64,000 bases of DNA from Symsagittifera roscoffensis (Eukaryota > Xenacoelomorpha > Acoela > Convolutidae), in the NCBI RefSeq assembly GCF_963678635.1, contig NC_087064.1, positions 34,200,369 through 34,264,368 on the forward strand, written 5' to 3'. Below are positions 36,101 to 46,920 of the stretch, piece after piece. Made by a program: the position numbers and the translations under genes. The stretch's first letter is position 1. Each line of letters opens with the position of its first letter. The notes below the pieces were generated by a model. The model did not search any database and was not told where the DNA came from. It was given only the letters and a program-made list of their open reading frames with translations.

Positions 36101-36608
36101 GCCCAGTCTACAAAATGTTTCACGCCGTTTTCTACTCGATATACCGAGCACATTTCAATCTAAGCGAATTCACCCATTATGGCTATTCATTTTTTAAAAG
36201 TTAAATGCCAAATTTGATAGAACTTACTTTCATATTTCTGGTTGATAATTTGCGATCTAACGCATCGCGGAGTAACAATTTGCATCTTGGCTGAATATAC
36301 GTGTGCATCCCTCCTGGTAAATTTATTTTAATGAAACTGGAAGTGCCATTAGATGACTGAGATCCTGAGGGTGTTTGCATGGAATGGGAACTCATGGCGA
36401 AAGATGTTGATGAAGCCCAATGCGAAATTATTCTATCATTTAAGGCTGCCGTGTAGTTGCCTAACGGATCAGCAAACTTGGAACCATTCAAACGATTGCT
36501 TTTATTACTTCTAGTTGTGTTTGTTTGATAATTGGTTCCAATTTTTTCGATTGATGATGGGTCAAAAGTTTGCGGATTCAGTTGACTGGCAACGCAACTT
36601 AATGACAT
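27111..36608 (-). CDS. RAF: RAF serine/threonine kinase (B-Raf type), 10 exons, 790 aa
   Basis: A MAP3K that binds Ras-GTP and phosphorylates MEK. Exons (minus strand): 36608-36228, 36159-35993, 35924-35743, 30806-30729, 30439-30059, 29933-29614, 29447-29297, 29005-28817, 27841-27663 and 27455-27111. All are GT-AG with matching phases, ending in TGA. Domains: Ras-binding domain about 93-163 ([14 protein letters not shown]...), C1 zinc domain 177-222 with all H/C ligands, proline-rich linker, and kinase about 460-725. Key residues are the glycine loop GSGSFG 466-471, K485, gatekeeper T531, HRD 581-583, DFG 603-605 and WMAPEV. Both 14-3-3 sites are present: RSTSEP (S321) and RSNSAP (S737). The length compares with 766 aa for human B-Raf. 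Oddities: leucine 609 replaces the usual activation-loop valine after T608, and the N-terminal acidic motif is NNEIW. The first ATG after an AG (36608) was chosen as start. The E4 acceptor is a tandem aag-aag, so one residue is uncertain. Confidence 0.95.
28083..28590. repeat. tRNA-Leu-derived SINE, copy 2 (RAF intron 8)
   Basis: The clearest copy. The tRNA-like block on the minus strand (28165-28239) has gtgtggctgagtggatagtg as acceptor and A-box side, an anticodon loop cttaaaa (anticodon TAA, Leu), a long variable arm and the perfect B box ggttcgaatcc. The 5-prime module acttgcgagaacacgat and the 3-prime body (caaactgaaggcatccaaac, tgtataaattatgcatttc, aaaaatgcatcaac) match copies 1 and 3. 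It sits between RAF exons 9 and 8. Confidence 0.85.
31398..32012. repeat. tRNA-Leu-derived SINE, copy 3 (RAF intron 3)
   Basis: Head cacagaggcgaagctgggct, tRNA-like block 31511-31588 (CAA anticodon loop, B box in reverse ggattcgaatcgg) and the shared body to the ataccctcgcttcgcaagag terminal hairpin near 31991-32010. One head, tRNA block and hairpin tail here connect the Leu family to the composite SINEs at 4.5 and 38 kb. Confidence 0.8.
32020..32690. repeat. Short degenerate array, units ~180-240 bp (RAF intron 3)
   Basis: Consecutive blocks share gacttttccgagggc(c/t)at, agcttcccac..gcagttatt, tcgattgaactcaaaatc and gagaaagtcaaaag, starting near 32030, 32260 and 32505. Three related blocks occur at 37050-37510 upstream of RAF. 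They look like parts of one repeat family rather than a clean satellite. Confidence 0.6.
32691..33045. repeat. SINE with internally duplicated segment
   Basis: About 80 bp (gggcaagcgcaacagtttta, ctccaggtcaagtgcga, gctggaagttgctatggtgc, aatattgaaagtgtg) occurs at 32691-32770 and again at 32917-32996, nearly identical. Between them lies a tRNA-like B box in reverse (ggggactggaaccccag at 32892-32910). A tail phrase (gtttacggtaaaaagtctag) ends at 33035. This is a recent local duplication within a SINE. Confidence 0.6.
33280..34260. repeat. Composite SINE with dispersed-repeat insert
   Basis: Head gtcgaagcagagcttcgcac at 33283, a stretch at 33730-34060 matching the 5640-6010 repeat, a tRNA-like core in reverse at 34075-34150 (tggtcagattcgaatccacg; cacctccaggctgtgtcgg), and a tail at 34190-34255 (gtttttaacccgaaaaaaat, aatttgataacgcttgctaa). 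It suggests one repeat inserted into another. Lies in RAF intron 3. Confidence 0.5.
34240..35060. repeat. Further tRNA-like block and SINE tail (RAF intron 3)
   Basis: A second tRNA-like block directly abuts the previous tail (34258-34320: caggattcgattctcagacc, then catcgaactcgactatcc). An isolated tail module follows at 34990-35055 (acttgttaacctgaaaaaaa, aatttaataacgcttgctaa). The rest, 34480-34980, is AT-rich with no recognised feature. Confidence 0.45.
35370..35530. repeat. Minisatellite, ~22-24 bp unit (RAF intron 3)
   Basis: About six imperfect repeats of caaatattgcactagtgttt, with variants (cactagtttttcaaatattg, cactactgattcaaatattg). One palindromic spot, gcaatatttaaatattgc, sits at the left side. 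Close to RAF exon 3 but inside the intron. Confidence 0.75.
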
Positions 36609-36628
36609 CGCTTTCCAAATCCCTGTAT
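36609..36628 (-). promoter_or_regulatory. Splice-acceptor-like site upstream of the RAF ATG
   Basis: On the minus strand, gaatacag is followed by ggatttggaaagcg and the ATG at 36608. The pyrimidine tract is weak. It may be a 5-prime UTR intron acceptor or a trans-splice site. The frame is open through it, so the ATG choice depends on this reading. Confidence 0.35.
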
Positions 36629-36689
36629 TCACGCAATTTCATTCAAGTTCCTAGCTTTAATTTCATCTTTTCTGAATAAAAAGAAGTTA

Positions 36690-38160
36690 TAAAAAGAAGT
36701 GAAGCGAATCTTCGCACCACTTCGGATGCAACACAAACATAAAAAAAATAAGCCGAAAAAAACTTTAGATGTGAAAAAAACTAGGTGAACTAAAAACTTC
36801 GTATGTCTCGGTAAAAAAAACAATTAGGTGACCAGCTAGAGCTGAAGGTACGTGTTTAAAATTGAACGAATTTGCTATACTGATGCGGTACGAAAATTGT
36901 GATTTCAAAAATTGGACTTTGCCCAAAACCCTGGTTGTTTCTCTAGCAAATTAACTGATAAGAGTTGAAAATTTTGAGATAATCGATTTTCCCAAGAAGA
37001 TAACAAAAGATTACCAAAAATTATGAGTCGCCTCTTCTGCAGGAACAATTATTGCAACCGGTTCACTCAATTGAGTTTTCATCTCAGATTTGATTGTTTT
37101 AATTTTAAGAAAATTCAAAAAGTTTCGGTAGTGTAGTTTTCGAGAATATTCAAAAAGTTTACAAACGTTCAATTTTGACTTTTCCGAGGGCTATATCTTT
37201 TTGTGAGTGGCCGACAATGCAAGGAGCTTCCCGCTACCCTTTATCTCCATTGAAGTCACAACATCAGATTTGAGAGATTAGTTTTCCAGAAAGTCAAAAA
37301 GAATCACAAAACAGTCAAAAATTGAATATTCCGAGGGCCATAATTTTGTGTGAAAAATAATTTGGGCACAGCCGCTTATGAAGGGGAGCTTTTCAAACCC
37401 GTTCAATTCATTGAAACCAAAAAAACTCAGATTTGAGAGGGGTAGTTTTCGAGAAAACGAAAATAAAATCAAAAATATGGGTCAAATATTCCACAAGACT
37501 TTTTCGAAGGCTGTAGACAGAGGGGGCAAGTAAAAACAGACTATAGGAGAGTATGCATTTACACAGGGAAGTAAGCGGATTTTTAATTCTTACCCCTTCT
37601 TTGAAAAACAGAAGAAGTTTCTGAGAACAATTAAAATTTATGCAAAAAGTGAAAAAATTTTCCAAAATTAAATTAAAGAAGAAATTTCAACAGGCATTGG
37701 TAAACATACAACCAAGTTTAAAAAGGTAGAGGCGAGTGTTGAATTGTGTTTCCCTTGATAAGAACGATAATTAGGTCATTCATCCGATAAAAAACATGCC
37801 GAAATAATTTGGTCCGAGGAATTTTTTAAATGAAACAAAAAAACGAAGGAAATACGAAGTCAACGATAGTAAAATTACAAATTGTAGGAGCAAATCAAAT
37901 CCTAAAAGCAACATGAAAAAATGCACGCAGCTAAAAAAATGATTCCAAGATGTAACAACTAAGCCAACAGCAGATAAGCAGACAAATAATTGGCCGACAA
38001 TTGATTGAAACATATTATTTCCCGTTTGAAAAAAATAAACAGGAGGTCCTGGTCAGACTCGAACCCAGGTCCTTTGATGAGTCCTGTGAAGTTATTTACG
38101 GGAAAAAAGTCTAGTACCCGATTGCAAAACCCTTGCTTATCGCGAAGGTAAAGAAGAGCC
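36690..38160. repeat. Upstream flank of RAF: SINE heads, array blocks and a composite SINE
   Basis: 36695-36740 is a SINE head (gaagcgaatcttcgcaccac). 37050-37510 holds three blocks of the array family seen at 32020-32690 (gacttttccgagggctat and relatives). 37725-38155 is a compact composite SINE: degraded head, a cagacaaataattggccgac phrase, a tRNA-like B box in reverse (tggtcagactcgaacccagg at 38048), a gttatttacgggaaaaaagt tail and a cccttgcttatcgcgaaggt hairpin. No exon is seen. Confidence 0.6.
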
Positions 38161-39105
38161 GCTAAGTTTCGATTTATGTGATTTCATGGCCTGCCCATCT
38201 AAATAAAACAATTTTCAAGGTTTTTTTTAGATGACCATTATGCATCAAAAATTTCGATAAATCTTTGGTTGACTTTTAAAGAATTGCTTCAAGGAAAAGC
38301 GCGGGGAAGCTGCTTCAGCATTAACTTTTTTCACATTATCAACACAGTTGCAGCTAATCAATTGTTAGAAAAATTTAACTCTTGTGTATCTATAGGCTAA
38401 TTAAAAAGATTTCTGAGATTCATCAGATAATTGGTTTACATTGCCTACTAAATTGACATTTATGCGAGAAAACAGACAAAACTTGTAATGGTAACAGACC
38501 ATACTTCAAATGGTCAGGGGTTGTCAAAAATAATTACAGACCAAAAAATCAATTGTTGAAAATGCCACAACCAACAAATGCAATTATTGCAAGTTAATCA
38601 TCGCGCGTAGTCAGAACAAGAGGGTTTCCATTATCGCAGTACTTGCTGTCATTGATTGAGATCAAATGCTCTAGAATGTTAAAGAAGACTTAATTATCGC
38701 TCTTAAGTTGCTTTCAAAACACTCAAACAAAACTAATCAGAATTTAGCGCTACCAGAATTCTACTTGGATTTTTTTTACTTGCAAGTTTGCCAAAAAATG
38801 ATATTTCCACATGTTGCAGAGGGCAACTATGATTGCAAAGCAAACTTTTACACACAGGCGAAGCTGAGCTTCGCACAATTTGCAATACAAATATGAATGA
38901 CTCAGAAAATGAAATGGAAAAAATTCAAACAATCGTTTTTGTCAATAAAAATAGCAAGAAAAGCCTAAGATATCCGGAACAAAATTGCCTGCACCATTAG
39001 AAACTCTACAAAGCGCTTTGTGAATGCTATACAGAAGCCAATTTGTTACAAAACCTTTTAGCAGAATTAAGCAGACAAAAGTAAGCAGACAGACAATAAT
39101 CTAAA
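38161..39105. other. AT-rich intergenic DNA with one SINE head
   Basis: Only a SINE head module (cacaggcgaagctgagcttc, then gcacaatttgcaatacaa, 38852-38890) is recognisable. The rest has no coding or repeat signal I can support. Confidence 0.45.
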
Positions 39106-39829
39106 CTAGCGTGTAACGCACCTCCGGTGCTTCTAATTGTTAACAACTCATAAAAAACCGCATATATTGGAAATATGATTTGCATACTTTTACATAAAAA
39201 AACCGCATATATTGGAAATATGATTTGCATCATCTGACAGCACCCAAATACAGGATTGTAATATGATAATTTTAAATTTTGTGAAAAATTTTTCATTCAA
39301 TTTTTTTTTAAATTCAAAGTTAAAAAAACCATAAAATTCTGTGAAGTTTTTCATATCTACGTTGAAAACGTTCAAAATGACATAAAAAAAACGTCATATC
39401 TCAAAAACTGCAAAGATTTCAGCAGTCATATTCAGATACAAGCCTCGCAACCACTGAGAGTACTCTCACAGCTCCCAAGTACAGGGTTGAGAATTTCAAA
39501 ATTTCAGTAAATTTTAAAAATTAATTTTTCCGGAAATTTTTGAAAAATGTCGAAAATTGTCTATCTCGTAACCTAAAAGGATTTGGTTATTCATATATGG
39601 TGGCCAAAATCTTAACACCCGGGTAAAGCCTGACATCGTCCAACTGCTGGGTTGCTAATTTCAAACTTGGTGAAATAAACACTGAATTCAAATAGGAAAA
39701 TCGAAAAAAATCTTAACCATTGCAAAATACGATATAGCTTAAACGTGAAAAAATTCTTTTTTTAAACATGCAAAAAAATAGGTTGAAAAACTTAAGCATT
39801 ACGATATAAAGAAGCCCGCAATTAAATAT
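39106..39829. mobile_element. Second copy of the CTAG/hairpin satellite-bearing element
   Basis: The left end ctagcgtgtaacgcacctcc with hairpin gcacc-tcc-ggtgc (39118-39130) parallels 9162-9188, the interior has two diverged array units (39385-39720: gtcatatctcaaaaactgc, gatttcagcagtcatattc, acagggttgagaatttc), and the right end is gcaattaaat. Near the left end a unit of about 45 bp with ccgcatatattggaaatatg is duplicated (39155 and 39200). No clear flanking direct repeat. Confidence 0.55.
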
Positions 39830-39869
39830 ATAATAGATAGATTGATGAGCTTAAATTTTCTATTTGAAA

Positions 39870-40715
39870 GAAAAACAAGTCTCAACTGGAATCGAACTTC
39901 CAGGCTTTGTCGTCTGAAGCATGGGGGCTACAGCAACTTCAAATAAAGCTGCTCCATCGAGCTACTGGAACAAAGCCGACAAAAATAAACAGACGGACGA
40001 TAGTTTGTAAGAACGGGGCCAGGCCGGATTCGAACCGCAAATCTTCACCATCTCAAGCAATTGTTTTATCCCTACGCCAGATGCTCCGGATGGTTGACTG
40101 GATTTGAATTTACAATCACCAAGCGGTAGCAAAGGCGAAAAACCTGAGCAGAAACCCTTCATGTCGAAAAAAAATTCAAAAAAATTCTAAACTTATTAAA
40201 AAATGTTAGTCTTTTTCCCCTCAGAGCACACATATGCGCACAAAAACTTGTTTAAGCCAATAAAAGACGCAAAAAATAAAAAGTGATATTTTAATACATC
40301 GAGCTTGTAAAATTACAACCTATATGAAAAAAAAATCGGCCAGGTTTTTAAAATGCTAAAAACAACTGCAGTGAAAATTGTTCACAGCTAAAATAAACGA
40401 TTCTTCGATCAGGCAACTAAATCGACAAAATATAAGCAGACAAATAATAGGCCGAAATTTTTTTGAACCGGAATATTTACCGTTCGAAAACATTGATCCT
40501 TGTCAGATTCGAACCCCGGATCTTTGCCTTCCCAGGCGTATTAGTTAACACCAGGCTAAATGTCCGAGAGACACTACAAAATTTGAATTCATTATGAACC
40601 AAGGTACCACCAGGATCTGGTACCAATGAGTCCTGTAGACAATGATGTTAACAGGAAAAAAATCTAGTATCATGGAACAATACCCTTGCTATCGCATGGG
40701 CTAATAGTAACTAAT
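39870..40715. repeat. Cluster of three tRNA-like SINE cores with tail
   Basis: Three minus-strand tRNA-like blocks: 39883-39960 (ctggaatcgaacttccagg; distal gctccatcgagctactgg), 40012-40100 (ccggattcgaaccgcaaat; cctacgccagatgctccgg) and 40500-40575 (tcagattcgaaccccggatc; accaggctaaatgtccgag). The last is followed by the usual tail (gttaacaggaaaaaaatcta, atacccttgctatcgcatgg). The heads differ in sequence, so different tRNA-like units share one tail. Confidence 0.6.
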
Positions 40716-41039
40716 TTGGTGGCGAGGCAATAAATAGTGTGCACGCCATTAGCGCACGAACTGAAAACTTAGTCAAGTCACAATATCAAGTCAACTTTAA
40801 CTTTAAAAAAACTGAAAACGCAAGGCAACTAACTTGGTTAAATTCAAATATCAAAAAGTCTTCAAATGAAAAGCTAAGTATTTCAAATGTCACTTTTTTC
40901 CTAAACGTTCTTATTTCATCTGTTTCTCTAGTTAATTCACAATCGCCCCCTTCTAGATATCTTAACTTTTCCGTTTCCCTACTAATCTTAGTGTTGTTGC
41001 CAGGTACGTGCATAAAGACGGGGACATTGGCGCCCAATC

Positions 41040-42684
41040 TAAACTATTCGTTAACAAAAAAAAACAATCTACTCTCAAGAAGGGACAACCCAGGGGGATC
41101 CACTAGCAATGGCCATGTACGGTCTAGCCATAATACCCCTCATAAAACTTTTATCAGTAGACGATGTAACCCAGAAATGGTACGCAGACGACGGAAACGC
41201 AGTCGGTAAATTAAGCAATCTACGAACCGTCCTCGATAAAATTGTATCACTGGGTAAATTTTTCGGCTACCACGTGAAAGCATCCAAATGCCAACTCAAT
41301 GTCAAGGATGAAAAACTCGGTGAAGCTCAGAAAATCTTCGCAAATACAGGAATCACTATTAAAGCAGGAGCCCGAGTGCTTGGTTCAGTTATAGGAACAG
41401 AATCTCAATGTAAAAAGTTCCTCGAATTTCAACAGAATGAGCAAATCAAAATTTTGAAAAAAAACTAACGAAAATCGCTAAAACCTCCCCTCAAAACGTT
41501 TATGCCTGCTATACTAAAGGAGTTCAAGAAAAGCTTTCATTTCTTGCCAGGACAACGCCTAACACTATGGAAAACTTAGAAATAAGTGAAAATATGATCA
41601 AAGAACAATTATTACCTAACCTAGTCGGTAAAGACACTTTAAACCCCCAGTTCCGTGAGATATCTTCCTTACCCCTTAAAATGGGCGGACTTAACATCAA
41701 GCTGCCATCCGATCATGAAAGCTACCTAGAATGGACTAAGTAAACATCACTAGTACTGAAATCTCAAGATCCTATTACAGCAGTAACACAGCAAGAAAAA
41801 ATATGTACGAAAATAAAAAAAATTGAAAACTGATAGAACAAATCGAAAAAAAAACAAACCTCATTAACTCCTTAAATGAAACAGATAAATACGCAATCGA
41901 CCTGGCCTCTGAAAAGGGAGCCTCTAACTGGCTCAATGCTCTACCACTGAGCAGATACAACTTCAACCTGAATAAATCAGAGTTCAGAGATGGTATTTAC
42001 TTAAGATACGGATAGGAACCAACCAAAACCCCACTCACATGTGCATGTGGTGCTGATTTTAACTTGACACATGCGATTCACTGTGCAAAGGGTGGTTACA
42101 CACACATAAGACACAACAATGAAATTAGAGATACATTCGCCAACCTCATGAACGAGGTTTGCCATGACGTCGAGATTGAGCCGAAACTTCAGCCGTTGCA
42201 AGGCGAAAGCTTTGCCAACAATTCAACTACAACTGAAAATGAGGCACGACTTGACATTAAGGCAAACGGACTCTGGGGTTCACGATTCAGCCGCGCTTTC
42301 TTTGATGTGAAAATTTTCAACCCCCATGCCAAAACATCGCGAAAACTGCATAAGGATGCATACAAATACCACGAAACGCTGAAGAACTCCAAATATCAGC
42401 AAAGAATTTTAAACGTACAGCAGAGTAGCTTCTGCCCGCTAATTTTTGGATGCACCGGTGGCGCTGCTCCAACAGCCACGCGGACGATGCAGCGATTGGC
42501 CGAAAAACTAAGTGAAAAAAGACAAGAAAGCTATCCAGAATCTATAAACTACATAAGAACTAAAATAAGCTTCGCGCTCCTGAGGAGCTCTATACTTTGT
42601 ATAAGGGGGTGCAGATCGCTACGCAAAGTTCAATTTATCGACAACTCCATAAGCGCTATTGTAGAGGAAGGACGGCTAAGATAA
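41040..42684 (+). pseudogene. Decayed non-LTR reverse transcriptase with C-terminal nuclease-like domain
   Basis: Frames read through several stops and shifts. The RT part (41060-41468) has EGTTQGDPLAMAMYG and the active-site YADD (in QKWYADDGNAV), followed by a thumb region to about 41745 (LGGLNI-like MGGLNIKLPS). After two broken segments comes 41870-42010 (GASNWLNALPLSRYNFNLNK), then a Cys/His cluster (CACGADFNLTHAIHC) and RHNNEIRDTFANL at 42030-42150. The last part, 42200-42684, has EARLDIKANG and FFDVKIFNP, a D..(D)xK arrangement of the restriction-like nuclease type found in some retroelements, and ends in LRSSILCIRGCRS. The 5-prime part is missing upstream of the GTTQGDP motif, as in truncated non-LTR copies. 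Stops at 41742, 41837 and 42013 show it is dead. Confidence 0.8.
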
Positions 42685-43900
42685 ATTAACATTACGACGA
42701 TGCATTTAATGCTGCTTTATGACTTCATTGCTGATATATATGCATTTTTATATCGCTGGTATGGCCCTATCCAGCTTGTGCACTTACCGTAACTAAACGG
42801 AAGGGCCCCTTTTCTAATTTAGTTTTTTTTTAACGAAACTAAAAAAAAACTACGAAAACGTGCATAAAGAAGGGGACAAATTGAAGAGCCTAAAAACTAA
42901 AAACATACCAATTCCCAACTTTGAGTTGTTGTTTATGCCATTTTGAGCATTATATTGTCTTTTGTAGATAACAATACATTTTTTGCTTTATTTGAGCAAA
43001 CGTGTATTGAACTAAACATCGCAACGTATTAAACTTTGGCCCAAAACTTCTGGCTCGCGATCGCTTCAACGATACTTTTCTGTTAGAGCTCAAGTCAAAC
43101 GCTCAAATCAACATTAGGATCGACATAAGAATTGTTTTTTTTTGTTAATATATTGAATAATAGATATGGAGCATATGCTAATAATTTTACAGGAAAGCTA
43201 TAGAAAAAACACTAAAGTACAATAAAAATTCACAAGCTTATCGAACGAAGATTTATTAATAGATTGGAACGAGAAATAGAGCTCAGGAATCTGAATCACA
43301 GACCACTCCAAGGGCTATCTGATACACCGGCCTGAGCACAAAAAAAAAGACAAAGCAATAGCATACATGAATCCCTGACCTTCTCTTCAAAGAAAAATTT
43401 AATTTCAAAAAGTTTCTTCTCAATCTTATAAAAACAATGCCGCAATATCGAAGAGGATGATCCAGAAGAACCAGAAAAAAAAACAAGAATGATAACTACT
43501 ACCGTACAAATAATTATAATATAAACATTTTCGCTATAACTAGCATCATCGGGTATGTACAATTAAAAGTCAAAGTAAAAGATTAGCATTAAAGTTTACG
43601 AGTATCGTAGATAATCACATAATTGTTGAAAATATTTTTCCGGATATTTCGTTTTTGGAGATATTTCGCTCTCCAACTGTGCCATTCCGCAGGATTGACA
43701 CAGCGTAATCTTCCGGCACAACACGAGAATAGAATTAGATGCCTTAACAATCATTTATTAGTAAAAAGGAGGGTCAGAATATTCCGGGATTTTAAATTTT
43801 CAAAAATTCGAATAGTGCCGTGACATTTCTGAGAAATGCTAAAACGGCCATTTTGAGCCGAAAAACAGAACAACAGTTGAAATAGCAAGAGACAATCGGT
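42685..43900. other. AT-rich non-coding stretch before the GC-rich block
   Basis: After the retroelement remnant nothing coding is seen. Short frames on the minus strand at 43283-43562 are low complexity. Base composition changes near 43.9 kb, where the GC-rich block begins. Confidence 0.5.
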
Positions 43901-46160
43901 AGAAGATACAGAGAAAAACGAAGCCTCTTATCGTGACGATCACGCACGATAAGACAGCTAATCAGAGACAACAGGCGGAAAAGAGGCTTCAGTGCGGATG
44001 GAGTAAAGAGCAGTACCCTCCCGTGCCACGAATTGGGAGTAATAACGACGTTATTACAGTGAAATCACGGAAGCGGAGGCTCGGCCCCCCAGAGACAGTA
44101 TATGGCGAAGGACTATAAAGAACTGACTTTTTAGCTACTCTGATGCCATAAACTTTTGAATTAACACCGCTATTTTTTGCTATTTTAGAATATGAGTAGC
44201 TAGAAAGAGGAAAGGTCAATCCATCTCCAATGGATTTACTATAGAACTGTCACCAAAAACATAGTCAAATAGGATATTCGAGCCGTGTATTTAATAGCAA
44301 CCACGTAGTCTGAGGATCCAAGATCCAGCTATGTGGTTGTGTTCGCATGTAAACGGCAGCTAATTAAATGTCGACTGATGGCCTAAAAATGGCAACTTTT
44401 TATTTAGCCCTAGACAGACCAGAAAATCAACTGGCTAGGTCGAGACGGTGGAAAACGAGTAGAATTTAGGTAACTGACGCCGGCCAGTTGTTAATAGTTA
44501 CTTTTTCTACGCTCATCCACTGTGTAGTATTTGGGCGAATGTTACATAGACGTTTTTATGGCGCTCCTGGGTGGGCCTGTCAAAGGCATAAGACCATCAT
44601 GATCAGCAAACGTTTCAGCGACGAACCCTCCGTTCCGGGCGTATGCCCAAATAAGAGGCCTTAATGACCTTTGTTGTACGAGAAGGAAAGTGCTGACCCT
44701 CCGCATAGTACTATTTAGCTTTTTAACTTAGTTAAGACCGAAATTTTCGGGGGCCGGAGGGTTAGAAGGGAAGTCATGAGCCCGCTGAACCTAAGGTCCC
44801 GGGACCAAAAACAATTAAAGAGAAAACGTAAAACCAAACAAAAATAGTGTATAATCAAGAAAAAGCCAAAACCAAGTTTTTCTAAATAAAAAAAAGTACA
44901 AAAAACTGTAAAAAATCCAAAAAAGACCAAAAACAATAAAAAACATAAAAGGACAGTTTATATGTTATTTCCGGACAAGATGCGGTCTGACCTTCCTATT
45001 TGTTGTTGTTTCAGATTGATTTATATCATTTCTGATAGAAGGATTGAGTGTTTTGGTGGCTGGTTAGGTACCCTCCCTTGAGTGTTATTCGAGTATTTAA
45101 GCACGTTAATGGTGATTTTGCCGGTGACCGGAGGGCAGAGTGGCAAGCTGACCGACGCGTTCCAGACACAAAAGGGACATCAGGGACAACATCCACAACG
45201 ACTGTTGGGTATCTTTGACACACTTTTAGTATCGTTCGGGTACTATTTCATAAAAAAGGAAGTGGTGGGGTGCACGATTGGCGCGGTCCGATTGCACCCT
45301 CTATCGATTGCGAATTTCCGAGTTAAGGGTCTTACTTCGGGTATTTTGGTGCAAAGGAGGGATAGTAAAAGTAATTAACGATTACTCATAGGTTATTATT
45401 CTTATTATATATTACTTATCTCCTATTTAGACCCGAGAAACACCCCAATTTTGTCGAAAATTAATGATTTTCGACCAAACTGTCAAACCCCAAAATTTTA
45501 GATATCCGAACTTTTCCGAACAGCAAAAAGCTTCTGTACAGTGAGCTACTACGTAGTTCAATCCCTCTAACTGAAGAAACCGCGCTGAAAAAGACTTATC
45601 AGAAGTTGGCGAAAACAAAATTTTTTCGATAAAAATTTTTGAGATTTTCCGAATTTCGCCAATATGTTTTGAGGATCGAGTTTTTGAGTTTTTAAAGTTA
45701 TAGCGATAAAAGTTTTTGTGTTAGGAGCGTGCTAGCATAACGTGGTCGGTTGGCAATGAGATTTTTGAGTAACCCTCCGAATAGATCCGTGGATAGAGCA
45801 AGAGACTTAAAGATTGGAAAAGGAAGGAAACCGAGGGTCCAAATTTGATAGTTTTTGGCCCAATTTTCGTTTCCAAACCAATTTTGATCCTATTTTTTGC
45901 ATTATTCCAGTGCTGTACGGGGCTACTACGCTCGTTTCAATTGTTTTTAGGCAATTTCTCTAAGAATTGCGGAAAAAGTCTTTCAGAACCTATTTAGGTG
46001 GAGAAAAAGGGCCAATTTGACGAACGCGTTTTTGGCGATTTCTCAAAGACTACCCAACCGATTGGATTATTTTTGGTACCATAAGTCGAAATTTTTGACC
46101 ACTTTCTTGGACCGCAACCATTGTTGGGTTGGCAATCTCAGGAAAGAAAATTGTTTTTGG
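43901..46160 (+). other. GC-richer leader region, mostly non-coding
   Basis: Composition resembles the retroelement to its right rather than the host. Items: an open frame 43933-44118 (61 codons, ends KRRLGPPETVYGEGL) with no family signal, which might be the tail of a mobile-element ORF, and a strong hairpin at 44295-44334 where aaccacgtag pairs with ctatgtggtt around ggatc-caa-gatcc. No tRNA-primer-site-like stretch or LTR boundary could be placed. It is probably the 5-prime part of the element that follows. Confidence 0.45.
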
Positions 46161-46735
46161 ATTCGTTGGGTCGGAGGGTTCAAATTTTAGGGAACCCTCC
46201 GAACGGCAGAAATTTTTATAAGATCACCTTTTTATCCGACTGGGAAGGTTGACCGAGTCAGCCAACCTAGTCTTAGGTCAGTTACACCGCATTCGGAGGC
46301 TTTACAGCGGTAAAATAATCTGTTTTCTTGATTTTTGGGGAACCCTCCGAAGCAACCCCCCGGAGTCAGTTAAGCCCCTTAGCAACCCTCCTTAGTGGAA
46401 ATTTTCCACGAAACCCTCCGAAGAAGTTGAATCAACCCCCACCGAAGAATTTAGCTTGTTTTGACACTTTCGGACACTAGTTGGAGACCCTCCTGAGAGA
46501 GATTTGAAAAATTGAACCCTCCGAGATTTGAACCCTCCAAAATAACCCTCCAGAGCGTATTAAGCCTCTTATTGACCCTCCTTAGTGAGTTTAAGGGGAC
46601 CCTCCGAAGTCACTTGGGTGACTAAGGTACCCTCCAAAGTAACCCTCCGGAGTAAGCTAAGTGTCTTAACAACCGTCCGAAGTAACCCTCCGGAGTGACT
46701 TAAGCCCCTTAACAACCCTCCTTGTTGAAAACTTC
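46160..46735. repeat. CCCTCCG-rich degenerate repeat field
   Basis: The phrase aaccctccgaagt or a variant (accctccggagt, accctccttagtg, accctccaaagt, accctcctgag) occurs about twenty times in 575 bp, often followed by the phrase ttaagccccttaacaaccct. Units are irregular, roughly 30-60 bp. The opposite strand carries repeated ggaggg and cggaggg blocks, several close enough to allow two-tier G-quadruplexes. A few lone copies occur upstream (45070, 45772) and one reverse copy (tcggagggtt) at 46171. Confidence 0.8.
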
Positions 46736-46920
46736 AGGGGCAATTTGAGCAACTAAAACATCCATTTAGAGTCGGAATAAACGATCAACTACCAACAAGC
46801 GTGCATATTAGGATTATAGAAGCCCATTTGACCCGGAAATTTGTGATCAACTTTGGATTCTAGATCGGGTTTATCAGAGGTACCCGAACTAAATTTTTTT
46901 GATTGATATTTTGTCGTGAG

